Of a stretch of 64,000 nt of DNA, positions 1-11,379 are shown piece after piece (the stretch's first letter is position 1; each line of letters starts with the position of its first letter). The translations under genes and the position numbers were made by a program. The stretch is taken from positions 1 to 64,000 of the forward strand of contig NZ_AP019784.1 of the NCBI RefSeq assembly GCF_019670005.1, written 5' to 3'. The stretch comes from Methylomagnum ishizawai (GTDB lineage: Bacteria; Pseudomonadota; Gammaproteobacteria; Methylococcales; Methylococcaceae). The notes under the pieces were generated by a model. The model saw only the letters and a list, made by a program, of their open reading frames with translations. It was not told where the DNA came from and did not search any database.

Positions 1-2054
1 AGGCCGAGTTACTGAACTACCGCAAGGATGGCAGCGAATATTTCATCCATATCGCGGTGCATCCCATCCCGGACCCCGGCGGGCGGGTCGCCCAGTTCAT
101 GGCGATCCAGAGCGATATCACCGGGCGCAAGCGCTACGAGCAACTGTTGGCCCGGCAATCCACCCGCCTCAGTTCCCTGCTGAAAACCGCCAGCGACGGC
201 ATCCACCTGCTCGACGCGGAGGGGCGGCTGCACGAGGCCAGCGATTCCTTCATCAGGATGCTGGGCTATAGCCGCGAACAAGCCGCCAACCTCCGGGTCT
301 CCGATTGGGACGCCCATTTCACCCCCCATGAATTGCGGACCCTGCTCCCCGAATTGATCGCCGGCGGTGGCCGGGTGTTCGAGACCCGGCACCGCCGCCG
401 CGACGGCACGATGTTCGATGTGGAAATCAGCGCCATCGGTTTGGAACTGGAGGGGCAACCGTTCCTGTTCGCCTCCTCCCGCGATATCACCGAGCGCAAG
501 CGCCACGAGCGGGAACTGGTGGAGGCCAAGCGCGAGGCCGAATCCGCCAGCCAGGCCAAGAGCGCCTTCCTCGCCACCATGAGCCATGAAATCCGCACGC
601 CCATGAACGCGATCCTGGGCACCTTGGACCTGCTGCGGGAATCGCCCCTGGACACCGAGCAAGCCCTGTGGGTCAAGACCGCCCACCAATCGGCCCTGGC
701 GCTGCTGGCCGTGATCGAGGACGTGCTGGATTTCTCCAAGATCGAGGCCGGGAAGCTGGTCCTCCGCGATTTGGGCTTCGACCTCCGCGCCTTGCTGGAC
801 GAGGTCGTGCGGCTGTTCCAGGACCGCGCCCTCGCCAACCGCCTGGACCTATCCCTCCAGGTCGCCCCGGAGATTCCGCGCTATGTGCGCGGCGACCCGT
901 TCCGGCTCCGGCAAATCCTGGTCAACCTGCTGGGCAACGCCGTGAAATTCACCGACCAGGGCCGGATCGATCTGGCCGTGGCCCTGGCCGGGTACGAGAA
1001 GGAGGCGGTCCGGCTGCGCTTCCAGGTCGAGGACACCGGCATCGGCATCGCCCCGGAGCTGCAAAAGCGCTTGTTCCAGGAATTCGTGCAGGTCGATTCC
1101 GGCCCGGCCCGCCGCCATCCCGGCACCGGCCTGGGGCTGGCGATCTGCAAGCGCCTGGCCGGGCTGATGGCCGGGGAGATCGGCGTGGACAGCGCTCCGG
1201 GCCGGGGCAGTGTGTTCTGGTTCACGGCGCGGCTCGGGATCGGCGGGTCCGAACCCAGCGCCGAGGACGCCCTGCCCCCCGCCGCCGCCCAGACCGACCG
1301 GCGCTTGTTGATCGCGGAGGACGGCGAGACCAACCGCCTCATCATGACCGCCCTGCTCGGCAAGGCCGGCTATATCGTGGCGACCGCCCAGGACGGGCGC
1401 GAGGCCTACCAAGCCCTGTGCGAACGCGATTACGACCTGATCCTGATGGATGTGCAAATGCCGGTGATGGACGGTTTGGAGTCGGCGCGGGCGATCCGGG
1501 CCATGCCCGGTCCCAAGTCGCGCATCCCCATCATCGCCCTCACCGCCGACGCCTCCGCCGAGAGCCGGGAAGCCTGCCTCGCCGCCGGGATGAACGATTT
1601 CATCTCCAAGCCGGCCCGGCGCGACCGGCTGTTGGCGACCCTGGCCCGCTGGCTCCGGCCCACGGTCCCGGCCCCGGCGACGATCCAGGCCACCCTGCCG
1701 CCGTTGTTGGACCGCGACGTCCTGGAAACCCTGGTCCACAACACCGACGCGGACACCATGAGAATGGCGGTGGATGCGTTCTTCGCCGGGATGGCGGAGT
1801 ATGTGGAGCGGATCGAACTGGGACGGCGGCGGGGAGCCTTGGATATCCTGGGGCGGGAGGCCCATACCTTGAAGAGCGGGGCGCGGTTGATCGGGGCCGT
1901 GCGCCTGGCCGAAGCCCTGTCCGCCCTCGAGATCGCCTGTAAGCGCGATATCGCCGAATCGGCCCCGGTGTTGGCGCAGGATTGCCTGTCCTTGATCGCC
2001 GCGACCCACGAGCGCTATGTGGACGAGGGCATCATCCCGCCCGCCGGGACTTGA
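1..2054 (+). CDS. Hybrid sensor histidine kinase with receiver and Hpt domains (5' end outside window)
   Basis: The frame is open from base 3, so the gene begins upstream of the window. The first visible residues are the end of a PAS/PAC unit (DITGRKR), followed by a second complete PAS domain ending in DITERKR. A HisKA domain with SHEIRTPM (His codon 585-587), an HATPase domain with N-box and GTGLGL glycine box, a receiver domain with LMDVQMPVMDG (Asp codon 1449-1451) and a C-terminal Hpt domain with AHTLKSGA (His codon 1863-1865) follow. All four phosphorelay residues are intact, so a His-Asp-His relay to a separate regulator is expected. No transmembrane segment is visible in the part present. 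The signal sensed and the partner regulator are unknown. Confidence 0.93.
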   Translation, partial: AELLNYRKDGSEYFIHIAVHPIPDPGGRVAQFMAIQSDITGRKRYEQLLARQSTRLSSLLKTASDGIHLLDAEGRLHEASDSFIRMLGYSREQAANLRVSDWDAHFTPHELRTLLPELIAGGGRVFETRHRRRDGTMFDVEISAIGLELEGQPFLFASSRDITERKRHERELVEAKREAESASQAKSAFLATMSHEIRTPMNAILGTLDLLRESPLDTEQALWVKTAHQSALALLAVIEDVLDFSKIEAGKLVLRDLGFDLRALLDEVVRLFQDRALANRLDLSLQVAPEIPRYVRGDPFRLRQILVNLLGNAVKFTDQGRIDLAVALAGYEKEAVRLRFQVEDTGIGIAPELQKRLFQEFVQVDSGPARRHPGTGLGLAICKRLAGLMAGEIGVDSAPGRGSVFWFTARLGIGGSEPSAEDALPPAAAQTDRRLLIAEDGETNRLIMTALLGKAGYIVATAQDGREAYQALCERDYDLILMDVQMPVMDGLESARAIRAMPGPKSRIPIIALTADASAESREACLAAGMNDFISKPARRDRLLATLARWLRPTVPAPATIQATLPPLLDRDVLETLVHNTDADTMRMAVDAFFAGMAEYVERIELGRRRGALDILGREAHTLKSGARLIGAVRLAEALSALEIACKRDIAESAPVLAQDCLSLIAATHERYVDEGIIPPAGT

Positions 2055-2105
2055 GGCGGTCCGGGCGGGCGGGCCGGACCACAGGGCGCCTTATCGGGAG
2101 ACACC

Positions 2106-3296
2106 ATGAGCGAGCATCCACGACTGGCCTATTTGATCGGCCCATATCCGGCTTCCTCCCATCCCCGCGTGTTGGGGGAAATCGCCGAACTCCGCCATCT
2201 CGGCTTCACCATCGGGGTGGCGGCGCTGGACGGCCCCGCCCCGGAAGACCCGGACGGGCAGCCCGGGCGGCGGGGCTGGATCGGCGCGGCCGCCGCCCTG
2301 GCCGCCACCCTCGCCACCCGGCCCTTGGGATTCTGGCGCGGACTCCGGCTGGCCCTGGGAATGGGGGGCTGGAATCCCAAGCGCGTCGCCGGGAACCTGG
2401 CCCATCTGGCCGGGGCCGCGCGGCTGGGGCGCTGGCTGCGGGCCGGGGGCTTCGGCCATCTGCATGTGGATCGCGCCACCCCGGCGGCGACGGTCGGGCT
2501 ATTGACCCAGGCCATGTTCGGCGTGGGCTATTCCTTCGCCGTCCACGGCCCGGACGAATTCTACGACGCGCCCGGCCATGCCCTGGCCGAGAAAATCCAC
2601 GGGGCCGATTTCGTCGTCTGCGTCAGCCACTATGCCCGCGGCCAAATGCAAATGCTGTCCCCGCTGGCGCAATGGCCGAAATTCGAGGTTTGCCGCCTCG
2701 GGATCGATCCCGAGCGCTTCGCGCCGGTGGCGCGGCCCGCCCGGCCCGAGTCGTTCCGTTTGCTGTGCGTGGGGCGCTTGGCACCGGCCCAGGGACAGGC
2801 CGTGTTGCTGGAATCGGTGGCCACGCTGCGGCAACGCGGCCACAACGTCCATCTGACCCTGGTCGGCGACGGTCCCGACCGCGCCACCCTGGAAACCCTG
2901 GTGGCGGCGCTGCGCCTGCGGGAAGCGGTGCGGTTCACCGGCGCGGTCGATGCGGCCTCGGTGCTGGGCTTGTACGAACGGGCCGACGCCTGCGTGCTGC
3001 CGAGTTTCGCCGAAGGCTGGCCGGTGGCGCTGATGGAAGCCATGGCCACCGGCCTGCCCTGTGTCGCCACCCGGGTCGCCGGCGTGCCCGAATTGATCGA
3101 CGACGGGGTGCAGGGCTTGCTGGTGGCGGCTTCCGATGGCGAGGGCCTGGCCGACGCCATCGAACGCTTGATCGGCGATCCCGGCTTGCGGGCCAACCTG
3201 GCGGAGGCGGGGCGGGCACGGGTGTTGGCGGATTACGCCCTCAGGGTCAACAGCGCCCGCCTGGGAGCGGTCTTCCGGGCGCGGCTGGGGTATTGA
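2106..3296 (+). CDS. GT4-type glycosyltransferase
   Basis: This 396-residue protein has the GT-B fold pattern of glycosyltransferase family 4. The N-terminal acceptor half contains YPASSHPRV. The C-terminal half begins near residue 215 with LLCVGRLAPAQG and carries the donor-binding EX7E motif in FAEGWPVALMEAM, followed by ATRVAGVPELI. Such enzymes transfer a sugar from a nucleotide-sugar to a glycan or lipid acceptor at the cytoplasmic face, typically for exopolysaccharide or LPS. The start lies a few bases after GGGAGACACC, a plausible ribosome binding site. No other polysaccharide gene lies beside it, so donor and acceptor cannot be guessed. Confidence 0.88.
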   Translation: MSEHPRLAYLIGPYPASSHPRVLGEIAELRHLGFTIGVAALDGPAPEDPDGQPGRRGWIGAAAALAATLATRPLGFWRGLRLALGMGGWNPKRVAGNLAHLAGAARLGRWLRAGGFGHLHVDRATPAATVGLLTQAMFGVGYSFAVHGPDEFYDAPGHALAEKIHGADFVVCVSHYARGQMQMLSPLAQWPKFEVCRLGIDPERFAPVARPARPESFRLLCVGRLAPAQGQAVLLESVATLRQRGHNVHLTLVGDGPDRATLETLVAALRLREAVRFTGAVDAASVLGLYERADACVLPSFAEGWPVALMEAMATGLPCVATRVAGVPELIDDGVQGLLVAASDGEGLADAIERLIGDPGLRANLAEAGRARVLADYALRVNSARLGAVFRARLGY

Positions 3297-3800
3297 GGCC
3301 CCGGCGCGGGGTGGCCGCCTCCCCACGCCCCGCGGCCGCCTGGTAGCCAGGGGGCCATTTCCGTTTTGTTTCGCGGGCCGCCCCGGCGTAGGGGTTGGTC
3401 CGTATCCGCGCAAACTGGAGTTTGCGCCCCGGCCTTTCCCAAGCAGCGTTGCAAAACCTACACCTCCCGTCCCGCCAAGCCCCCGCGATAAGCCTGCGCC
3501 GGGTTGGATGGGGCGATCCCTGTACCAAACCCGACAAAGCCGCGACCCTGGAAAAACCCGCCGACGGCTAGGCCAACCCTCCTGAAAACCTCTCTGAAAC
3601 CAAAAACATAGATCGTCGGCCCGGCTCACGTCCAGCGCGGCCCGCCCCCTGGCACCGAATCTGCTTATGGCGTGGAATGGAGCGATTGGGGTCGAGGGCG
3701 GACATCGCCCCGGTGCGACCCCCCGATGCCAGCCGTCCGGCCCGCAGGCCGCGGCGCGGCGTGGTTCCATATCCCTTTGGTTCAGCAGTGGGTTGCCGGG
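3297..3800. other. Intergenic stretch with no convincing gene
   Basis: About 500 bases separate the glycosyltransferase from the preferred start of the next gene. Open frames here run through on both strands but lack family features. The only clear structure is a 20-bp palindrome at 3408-3427. An in-frame upstream ATG at 3672 could extend the next gene by 43 residues, but the added sequence is Pro/Arg-rich and unlike the family. Confidence 0.6.
3408..3427. repeat. 20-bp near-continuous palindrome
   Basis: GCGCAAACT and AGTTTGCGC face each other across only two bases. The two-base centre is too small for a good RNA hairpin and there is no T-run, so an operator or a REP-like dispersed element fits better than a terminator. 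Confidence 0.6.
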
Positions 3801-4442
3801 ATGGAACATTCTTTCAGTGGTTCGACTAGGCCGCCCTTGTCTTGCGGGAAGGCCAAATATCTCGTGGTTTTGCTGCATGGCGCGGGTTCAAGCGCGGACG
3901 AAATCATCGACCTGTCATTGGAGTGGGCCCCTACCCTCAACAAAGCCGAGTTCCTCGCCCCCGAACTGCCTTGGCCGCCGCGGACGGACGGGCTGGAAGG
4001 GTCCGGTCCGTCGCCGGTCCGGGAAGCGGGCATGGTGGAGGGCTTGCGGCGCTACCTGGAAGCGGCCCTGGCCGCCAAGCGCCTCAAGCACGCGCAGCTG
4101 GCCCTGGTGGGATTCGCCGAGGGGGCCGGGCTGGCGCTCGCCCTGGGGACGGGCCAAGCCGATCCCTTGGGCGCGGTCGTCGCCGTCGGACCGGGGGCCA
4201 GGCCCTGGCCGGAACCCGTCGGCGCGGCCCGGCCCCCAGGGCCGACGTTGCTGGTTTCAACCCATACCGGTCCCGAAGCGCCGGCAACGGACTGGCGGGA
4301 AACGCTGAAGGAATTACAAAGCGCCGGGATCGCGGCGGAGTACCTGGAAGCGCCGGGCGATTATTTTGGCTTGGACGACCAGGGGTTGGCCCGGATCGCC
4401 GATTATCTGCATGCGCATATCGCCCAATCCAATCCGGCCTAG
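3801..4442 (+). CDS. Phospholipase/carboxylesterase-fold protein lacking the catalytic triad
   Basis: The protein of about 213 residues aligns from memory with the phospholipase/carboxylesterase branch of alpha/beta hydrolases (YpfH-like). It opens with LVVLLHGAGSSADE, the usual oxyanion strand. The nucleophile elbow, normally GFSQG, reads VGFAEGAG, so Ser has become Ala. The Asp region, normally HGxxDPVV, reads STHTGPEAP. The His region, normally GHxID, reads DYFGLDD. All three catalytic residues therefore appear lost, while the fold-determining segments and the C-terminal helix remain. The start at 3801 (MEHSF) was chosen because the fold begins shortly after it; 3672 is an alternative. A binding or regulatory role is inference. 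Confidence 0.7.
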   Translation: MEHSFSGSTRPPLSCGKAKYLVVLLHGAGSSADEIIDLSLEWAPTLNKAEFLAPELPWPPRTDGLEGSGPSPVREAGMVEGLRRYLEAALAAKRLKHAQLALVGFAEGAGLALALGTGQADPLGAVVAVGPGARPWPEPVGAARPPGPTLLVSTHTGPEAPATDWRETLKELQSAGIAAEYLEAPGDYFGLDDQGLARIADYLHAHIAQSNPA

Positions 4443-4639
4443 GATACGGTCGTGGATCGTTTCCCGTTGTTCCCGAAGCGGATACCAGGGCCTCGCGCAA
4501 GGGCGGCTTTTATGCGTCCGCGCCTTCGCGTGGGGGGAAGACGGTTGATTCCAGCCAAATCCTCGGAGCCTATCCCATTGGGCCAGCCGCGGCAGCGCGG
4601 GGATGGCCTAGCGGGATGGGCTTTTCACGGCCTATCGCG

Positions 4640-4660
4640 GGGTGGTAATCCACCCTTTTT
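4640..4660 (+). terminator. Rho-independent terminator or attenuator
   Basis: GGGTGG, a TAAT loop and CCACCC form a six-pair stem followed directly by five T. It ends 35 bases before the GTG of the 65-aa gene. It could terminate upstream transcription or attenuate the small gene. An overlapping CTTTTT-GTT-AAAAAG repeat follows. Confidence 0.6.
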
Positions 4661-4695
4661 GTTAAAAAGCAAGAAACCATCAGGAGATCACCAAA

Positions 4696-4893
4696 GTGGC
4701 TGATTACAACGTCACCGTCGAAGAATTGCCGAGCGGCAAATGGGCCTGTTTCCTACGCATCGATGGCGTGGAGGAGCCTATCAACCTCGGCAAGGAATTC
4801 AAAAACGAGGAACGCGCGGAAAACTGGCTGAACGTCTCGGAGTCGGTCACCGCGATTGAGATGATGCTCAGGAAACACAAGAAGCCGGAGTAA
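4696..4893 (+). CDS. Small conserved-looking protein of unknown function (65 aa)
   Basis: The gene starts with GTG and has a good Shine-Dalgarno sequence (CAGGAG) about nine bases upstream. The product is acidic and basic, with no signal peptide, membrane segment or cysteine pair (one Cys only). The pattern of short beta strands (YNVTVEELPSGKWACFLRI) followed by a helical, Lys/Glu-rich end suggests a small folded cytoplasmic domain. I do not recognise the family. It lies just upstream of the FIST gene in the same direction, with 44 bases between them, so the two may be cotranscribed. Confidence 0.72.
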   Translation: MADYNVTVEELPSGKWACFLRIDGVEEPINLGKEFKNEERAENWLNVSESVTAIEMMLRKHKKPE

Positions 4894-4937
4894 GCCCCGG
4901 TTTCATCCATAGACTCCATTTTGATCGCACGACAGCC

Positions 4938-6098
4938 ATGGCCGACTTCATTCAAGCCCATGCGGGCCACGCCGATTGGCAAATAGCCCTGGAACACTGC
5001 TGGAGCCAGGTCCGGCAGCAGCTCGAATCCACCCCGGTGGCCGGCCTTAGCCTGGGCTGGTGTTATTGCACCGACCACTATGCCGCCCAGGTCGGCGCCA
5101 TCCTGGAAACCCTGGGCCGGCATCTGCCGGGTGTGCATTGGGTGGGTACCCTGGGCATCGGCGTCGCCGCCGGGCCGGTGGAATACATCGACGAACCGGC
5201 CATGGTCCTGTTGTTGACGAATTTGCCGCCGCAATCCTTCCGGCTGTTCTCGGCCTTCCAGCCCCTGGACGCCCGGCCCCCCGGTTTCGAGCCCTTCACC
5301 GCCTTGGTCCACGCCCATGGCGCTACCGGAGAATTGGCCGCCGGGTTGAAACGACTGAGCGACCAGACCTCGACCGGATATTTGTTCGGGGGCCTCTGTT
5401 CGGCCCGCCACCGGGCCTTGCATTTCGCCGATGCCGTGTTCGGCGACGGCCTGTCGGGGGTGGCGTTCGGTCCGGAGGTACCCCTGCTGTCGCGTGTGAC
5501 CCAGGGCTGCCAACCTATCGGGACGCAGCGCCGGATCACCCGTGGCGAGGGCAATCTCCTGGTCACGCTGGACGGGCGGCGGGCCTTGGATTGCGTGCTG
5601 CAAGACCTGGGCTTGCCCGAAACCCTGTCGGACGCGGAACTGAACCGCGCCCTCGCCACCACCCTGGTGGGACTCACCGCCACGGGCGAGGATGTTTCCG
5701 CCCAGCCGGGCAGCTTCGGCACCAATACCGAGGTCCGCCATATCGTGGGCGTCAGCCGCAAAAGCGGCGTGCTGGTGGTCGCCGAGCCATTGCGGCCCGG
5801 CACCAAGCTGGCTTTTTGCCGCCGCGACGCCCAAGCCGCCCAGCACGACCTGCTCCGCATCCTGGGCGAAATCCGCCGCGACTGCGGAAGCTCGGCGCGG
5901 ATCGCCGGGGCGCTTTACATCAGTTGCTCCGGTCGCGGCGGCCCGCATTTCGGCGCGCCCCACGCCGAGTTCCAAATGGTCAGCCGCGGGTTGGGCGAGG
6001 CCGTGCCCTTGGTCGGCTTTTTCGCCGGTGGCGAAATCGCCCGCAGCCATCTCTATGGCTACACCGGGGTCTTGACCGTCTTCACCGCGCCGTTGTGA
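4938..6098 (+). CDS. FIST-domain signalling protein
   Basis: The 386-residue protein matches the FIST_N/FIST_C architecture of small-ligand sensory proteins. The N-terminal half has the WVGTLGIGVAAG segment and strand-rich repeats, and the C-terminal half contains SCSGRGGPHFG and ends with PLVGFFAGGEIAR-type motifs typical of FIST_C. The family is thought to sense small ligands such as amino acids and often sits with histidine kinases or GGDEF proteins. Here no output domain is attached. It has no signal peptide and is presumably cytoplasmic. The start codon lacks a strong ribosome binding site, so translation may be coupled to the gene upstream. Confidence 0.85.
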   Translation: MADFIQAHAGHADWQIALEHCWSQVRQQLESTPVAGLSLGWCYCTDHYAAQVGAILETLGRHLPGVHWVGTLGIGVAAGPVEYIDEPAMVLLLTNLPPQSFRLFSAFQPLDARPPGFEPFTALVHAHGATGELAAGLKRLSDQTSTGYLFGGLCSARHRALHFADAVFGDGLSGVAFGPEVPLLSRVTQGCQPIGTQRRITRGEGNLLVTLDGRRALDCVLQDLGLPETLSDAELNRALATTLVGLTATGEDVSAQPGSFGTNTEVRHIVGVSRKSGVLVVAEPLRPGTKLAFCRRDAQAAQHDLLRILGEIRRDCGSSARIAGALYISCSGRGGPHFGAPHAEFQMVSRGLGEAVPLVGFFAGGEIARSHLYGYTGVLTVFTAPL

Positions 6099-6146
6099 GG
6101 CGGAGCGCCGGACCGGGGCGGTCCGGTCTTCCCAAGGGCGGACCCC

Positions 6147-8264
<2,118 letters not shown>

Positions 8265-8597
8265 ATCCGGTTCCTCCTGATCGTTCCTGGGTGGGCATCC
8301 ATGCGCGTTCCCGCGCCTTGCGGGTATTAACCCCGTGGCTGTGACCCGGAAAGCCCCGCAAAATTCCCGGTGATAAAGCATGGCCGGGTTATTTCCCGGC
8401 GGCGGGATGGCGTAATGGCCACGGCGATGAAAACCGGGGACCAGCGCCGGGCATAACCCAGGCCGGGCCTCGACAATCCACGGCCCCAGCATAAGCACTC
8501 ATCCCTATGGGCAAACCATGGACCCGCTTGGATAATTACACCGATAGGCCCATGGATTGGGCATCGGCAACCAAAAACCAGCCATGGATGGGCCAGT
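8265..8597. promoter_or_regulatory. Divergent promoter region between catalase and methyltransferase genes
   Basis: The 333 bases between the two divergent starts hold no convincing coding sequence. A short CCGGG-TTATTT-CCCGG hairpin lies near 8393-8408. A GATAAT-like box in the sequence near 8530 could serve the plus-strand gene. I could not place either promoter with certainty. Confidence 0.4.
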
Positions 8598-9347
8598 ATG
8601 GAAGACACCTTGAATTATGCGCTGCAAAGCCAGCGCTGGCACGGCACGGATGCCGCCTATTTCGAGCGCTGGCACCGTTTGCACGGGGCTTCTTTGATCC
8701 GCTGGGCCGGCCTCGATAAAACGGCCCATATCCTGGATATAGGCTGTGGCTTCGGCCTGCATATTTATTCCCTGCTCGCGCAGGGATATGTCAATGCCAC
8801 CGGCATCGATATCGACGCGGCGCAAATCGCCGTGGCCCAAACCCACGACCTGCCCTGCCAAAGAATCACCCCGGAACAAGCCGATGCCTTCTATGCCGCG
8901 CTGACCGGCCAGATCGATACCGTATTGATGCTGGATGTTTTGGAGCATATCCCTAAATTGGAACAAGTTGATTTCCTGCGGCGGTTGCATCCTATTTTCA
9001 AACCCGGGGGCCGCTTGATCGTCCGGGTACCCAACGCCCTCGCACCCACCGCGCTCTATCATCGCTATACCGATTTCACCCACCATTGTTGCTTCACCCC
9101 GGAAAGCCTGGAATTCGTGCTGGGCAACGCCGGGTTCGAATCGCGGGGTGTGGTGGCCGACACGGATTTGAAGCTGGGCAAGGTATGGTATAAGCCCTGG
9201 TCGTTATTCCGTTATCTGCTGGCCGGTTCCAGCCGTTTATTCTGGCGTGCGGCCTATATCGCCGATCTCGGGCGGCCCGCCCTATCCTTGCCGCTGACCC
9301 GGAATATCGTGGCCGAAGCGCGGCCTTCGCTGCCGGGCCCGGAATAG
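8598..9347 (+). CDS. Class I SAM-dependent methyltransferase
   Basis: The 249-residue protein has the Rossmann methyltransferase motifs: motif I ILDIGCGFGLH near residue 46, an acidic second strand GIDIDAAQIAVA, and motif IV VLMLDVLEHI followed by FKPGGRLIVRVPN. The HYTDFTHHCCFTPESLE-like segment resembles methyltransferases found in polysaccharide and glycan clusters. Substrate cannot be assigned. It is followed after 49 bases by the HAD-type gene on the same strand, and the pair probably forms a transcription unit concerned with surface glycans, though that is inference. Confidence 0.85.
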   Translation: MEDTLNYALQSQRWHGTDAAYFERWHRLHGASLIRWAGLDKTAHILDIGCGFGLHIYSLLAQGYVNATGIDIDAAQIAVAQTHDLPCQRITPEQADAFYAALTGQIDTVLMLDVLEHIPKLEQVDFLRRLHPIFKPGGRLIVRVPNALAPTALYHRYTDFTHHCCFTPESLEFVLGNAGFESRGVVADTDLKLGKVWYKPWSLFRYLLAGSSRLFWRAAYIADLGRPALSLPLTRNIVAEARPSLPGPE

Positions 9348-9396
9348 CCCTGGCTTGGCCATAATGGAAAACCAGGATCGGACCAGGACGGCGCGG

Positions 9397-11379
9397 ATGA
9401 AGTTTCCCAATCACGAGCAGTTAAAAGCCATTGATCTGGTCACGGTCGATGTTTTCGATACCCTCTTGTGGCGCCGGCCCATCAGCGAAAATCGGCGCTT
9501 GCTGAACGCCGCCCGCAGCCTTTGTCTACACCCCGATTCGAAATCCCATGGCCTGGACCCCGGCGTGGTTTTGCAACTCCGCATCCAGGCCAAGCATTAT
9601 GCTTATCGGACCTTGGCCATCGCCGACCCGGAGCGGGAAATCACCCTGGATGGTTTATTGGCGGGACCGGCCCGTTTGCTCGGCATGCCGGATGATGCGG
9701 AAACCTTATGGGCGGCCTTGGAAATCGACCAGGACACGCACAGCGTGCGGCTCAACCGCAAACTTTGCGCGGCCTTGCGGCGGATCAAAACCTTGGGGAA
9801 GCGCATCGTCGCGCTCAGCGATACCCATTATTCCAAGCCGCAAATGGCCCGGTTATTGGAAGGTGCGGGTTGTGTGGGAATAGTTGATGAAATCTATACC
9901 AGCGCGGATTTGGGTTTCACCAAGCGGGGTGGACAAGCATTTCCCTGCGTGGCCGAGCGCGAAGGCGTGGACTTGCGACGCATCGCCCATATCGGCGACG
10001 ATGCCTGGGCCGATGGGCTACAAGCGGCCAAGCATGGAATCCAGGTATTCGTCACGCCACAACCTAGTTATAAAACAGGTTTGCATAAGCTAGATGGGGG
10101 ATTGTTCGCAGCCGAATACGCCATTAAAAACAAGCTGAAAAGCCTATCCGATAGCGCGACACACGACCATCGCCCGCAACCCCTATCGAAAGGTGACATG
10201 GGTCGGCAAATACTCGGACCCATCACCGCCGAATATTGCCTATGGCTATGGTTATATCTCGCCTCGATTTCCCAGCCGGAAAACGCGGTCGCGCTGTTTT
10301 GCGCCAGGGGAGGTTTACGGATGCGCCGGGCTTTTGCAACCGTCTTGGAACGCCTGGGCTTGTCTTCGCCGGTGCGGACCGGGGATTTCATGGTGTCCCG
10401 GCTGGTCGCGGCGCGGACCGCCCTGGTCCGGGGTTCGTTATATGCCTGCGCGGAGTTGGCAAGGGAATATAAGCATGCTTCCTTGGCGACGGTGGCGCGG
10501 GCTTTATCCAGCGTGCCTTTGGTATTCGGCGAACACTGGGACCGGCCTTTCAGCCCGGAACTCTTTTTCGAGTCTCTCGACCGCGATCCGGCGGGAATGG
10601 CTTTGCGCCAGGATTTAGCGCTACAAAACGCTTTATTCAGACAACACCTCGACGCCGTGGCCCAAGGTGCCGGGCGTTTACTGCTGTGCGATACCGGATT
10701 GTTCGCCAGCACCCAGCGCTTATTGGAAGAGGGAATGCCGGAGCGGCGTTGGGAAAGCGTATTGTTCGCACGGGCCAATTATAAAGGATTTCCGACCCCA
10801 CATTTCGCCCGTGCCACGGGTTTGATGGTGGAGCGGAATTTTTATCATCCCTTAAGGATAAAATCCATCGTCCTGCGTTATTGGCATATCGTGGAATCGC
10901 TATTCGAGCCGGAATTACCCAGCGTCAAATCCTTCCATGTGGCCACCGACGGCGGCGTGGTTTCCAATCTGGAATTCCACGGTTGGGAAACCTGTCTGGA
11001 CGGGGTTGGAGATTCCTGGTTCGCCGGAACCCTGGAGTATCTGGAAGATTTACGGGCAGGGGATGTTCCGAAAATCCTCGCCGATTCCGCAGCGGCTTGG
11101 CGGCGTTTGCGCCGGCTCATCCTGTTTCCCCACCGGAGCGAGGTCGCCCTCATGGCGGTGGATCGCAGGAGCGTGGATTTCGGGCGCGATGGCCAGGTCG
11201 GAACCTGGCCGGTCCAGGCGGAGGCAGGCAGGTTCCGGTTGCGGGAATTGAAGGAATCCCTATGGCGGGAAGGTTATATCGCCCTGGCTTGCCCCAGGTG
11301 GAATACCTTGTTGCAAATGGCCTGGGAGGGTGCCTATATCTTGCGGCCCGCCTTGGCCCCCCTGTGGAAGCGGCGATAA
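9397..11379 (+). CDS. HAD-superfamily protein with large C-terminal domain
   Basis: The N-terminal third is a HAD hydrolase-like domain: motif I VDVFDTLLWR (putative nucleophile Asp18), motif II ALSDTHYS, motif III Lys in FTKRGGQ, and motif IV HIGDDAWADG. Residues from about 270 to 660 form a second region with FCARGGLRMRRAF and several Trp-rich helices, which I associate with HAD-like proteins of O-antigen and capsule loci but cannot name further. The start at 9397 has AGGA about 12 bases upstream; 9364 (ATG) and 9355 (TTG) are alternatives. The last codons precede an apparent non-coding gap of 200 bases. Role in glycan modification is inferred from the methyltransferase neighbour. Confidence 0.75.
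   Translation: MKFPNHEQLKAIDLVTVDVFDTLLWRRPISENRRLLNAARSLCLHPDSKSHGLDPGVVLQLRIQAKHYAYRTLAIADPEREITLDGLLAGPARLLGMPDDAETLWAALEIDQDTHSVRLNRKLCAALRRIKTLGKRIVALSDTHYSKPQMARLLEGAGCVGIVDEIYTSADLGFTKRGGQAFPCVAEREGVDLRRIAHIGDDAWADGLQAAKHGIQVFVTPQPSYKTGLHKLDGGLFAAEYAIKNKLKSLSDSATHDHRPQPLSKGDMGRQILGPITAEYCLWLWLYLASISQPENAVALFCARGGLRMRRAFATVLERLGLSSPVRTGDFMVSRLVAARTALVRGSLYACAELAREYKHASLATVARALSSVPLVFGEHWDRPFSPELFFESLDRDPAGMALRQDLALQNALFRQHLDAVAQGAGRLLLCDTGLFASTQRLLEEGMPERRWESVLFARANYKGFPTPHFARATGLMVERNFYHPLRIKSIVLRYWHIVESLFEPELPSVKSFHVATDGGVVSNLEFHGWETCLDGVGDSWFAGTLEYLEDLRAGDVPKILADSAAAWRRLRRLILFPHRSEVALMAVDRRSVDFGRDGQVGTWPVQAEAGRFRLRELKESLWREGYIALACPRWNTLLQMAWEGAYILRPALAPLWKRR

Noticed and set aside
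2499-3878. Minus-strand frame of 459 residues
   Set aside because: Antisense to the glycosyltransferase and extending into non-coding DNA; no recognisable fold.
4704-6050. Minus-strand frame of 448 residues
   Set aside because: Antisense to the 65-aa and FIST genes, which have clear family features or signals; no domain in the antisense product.
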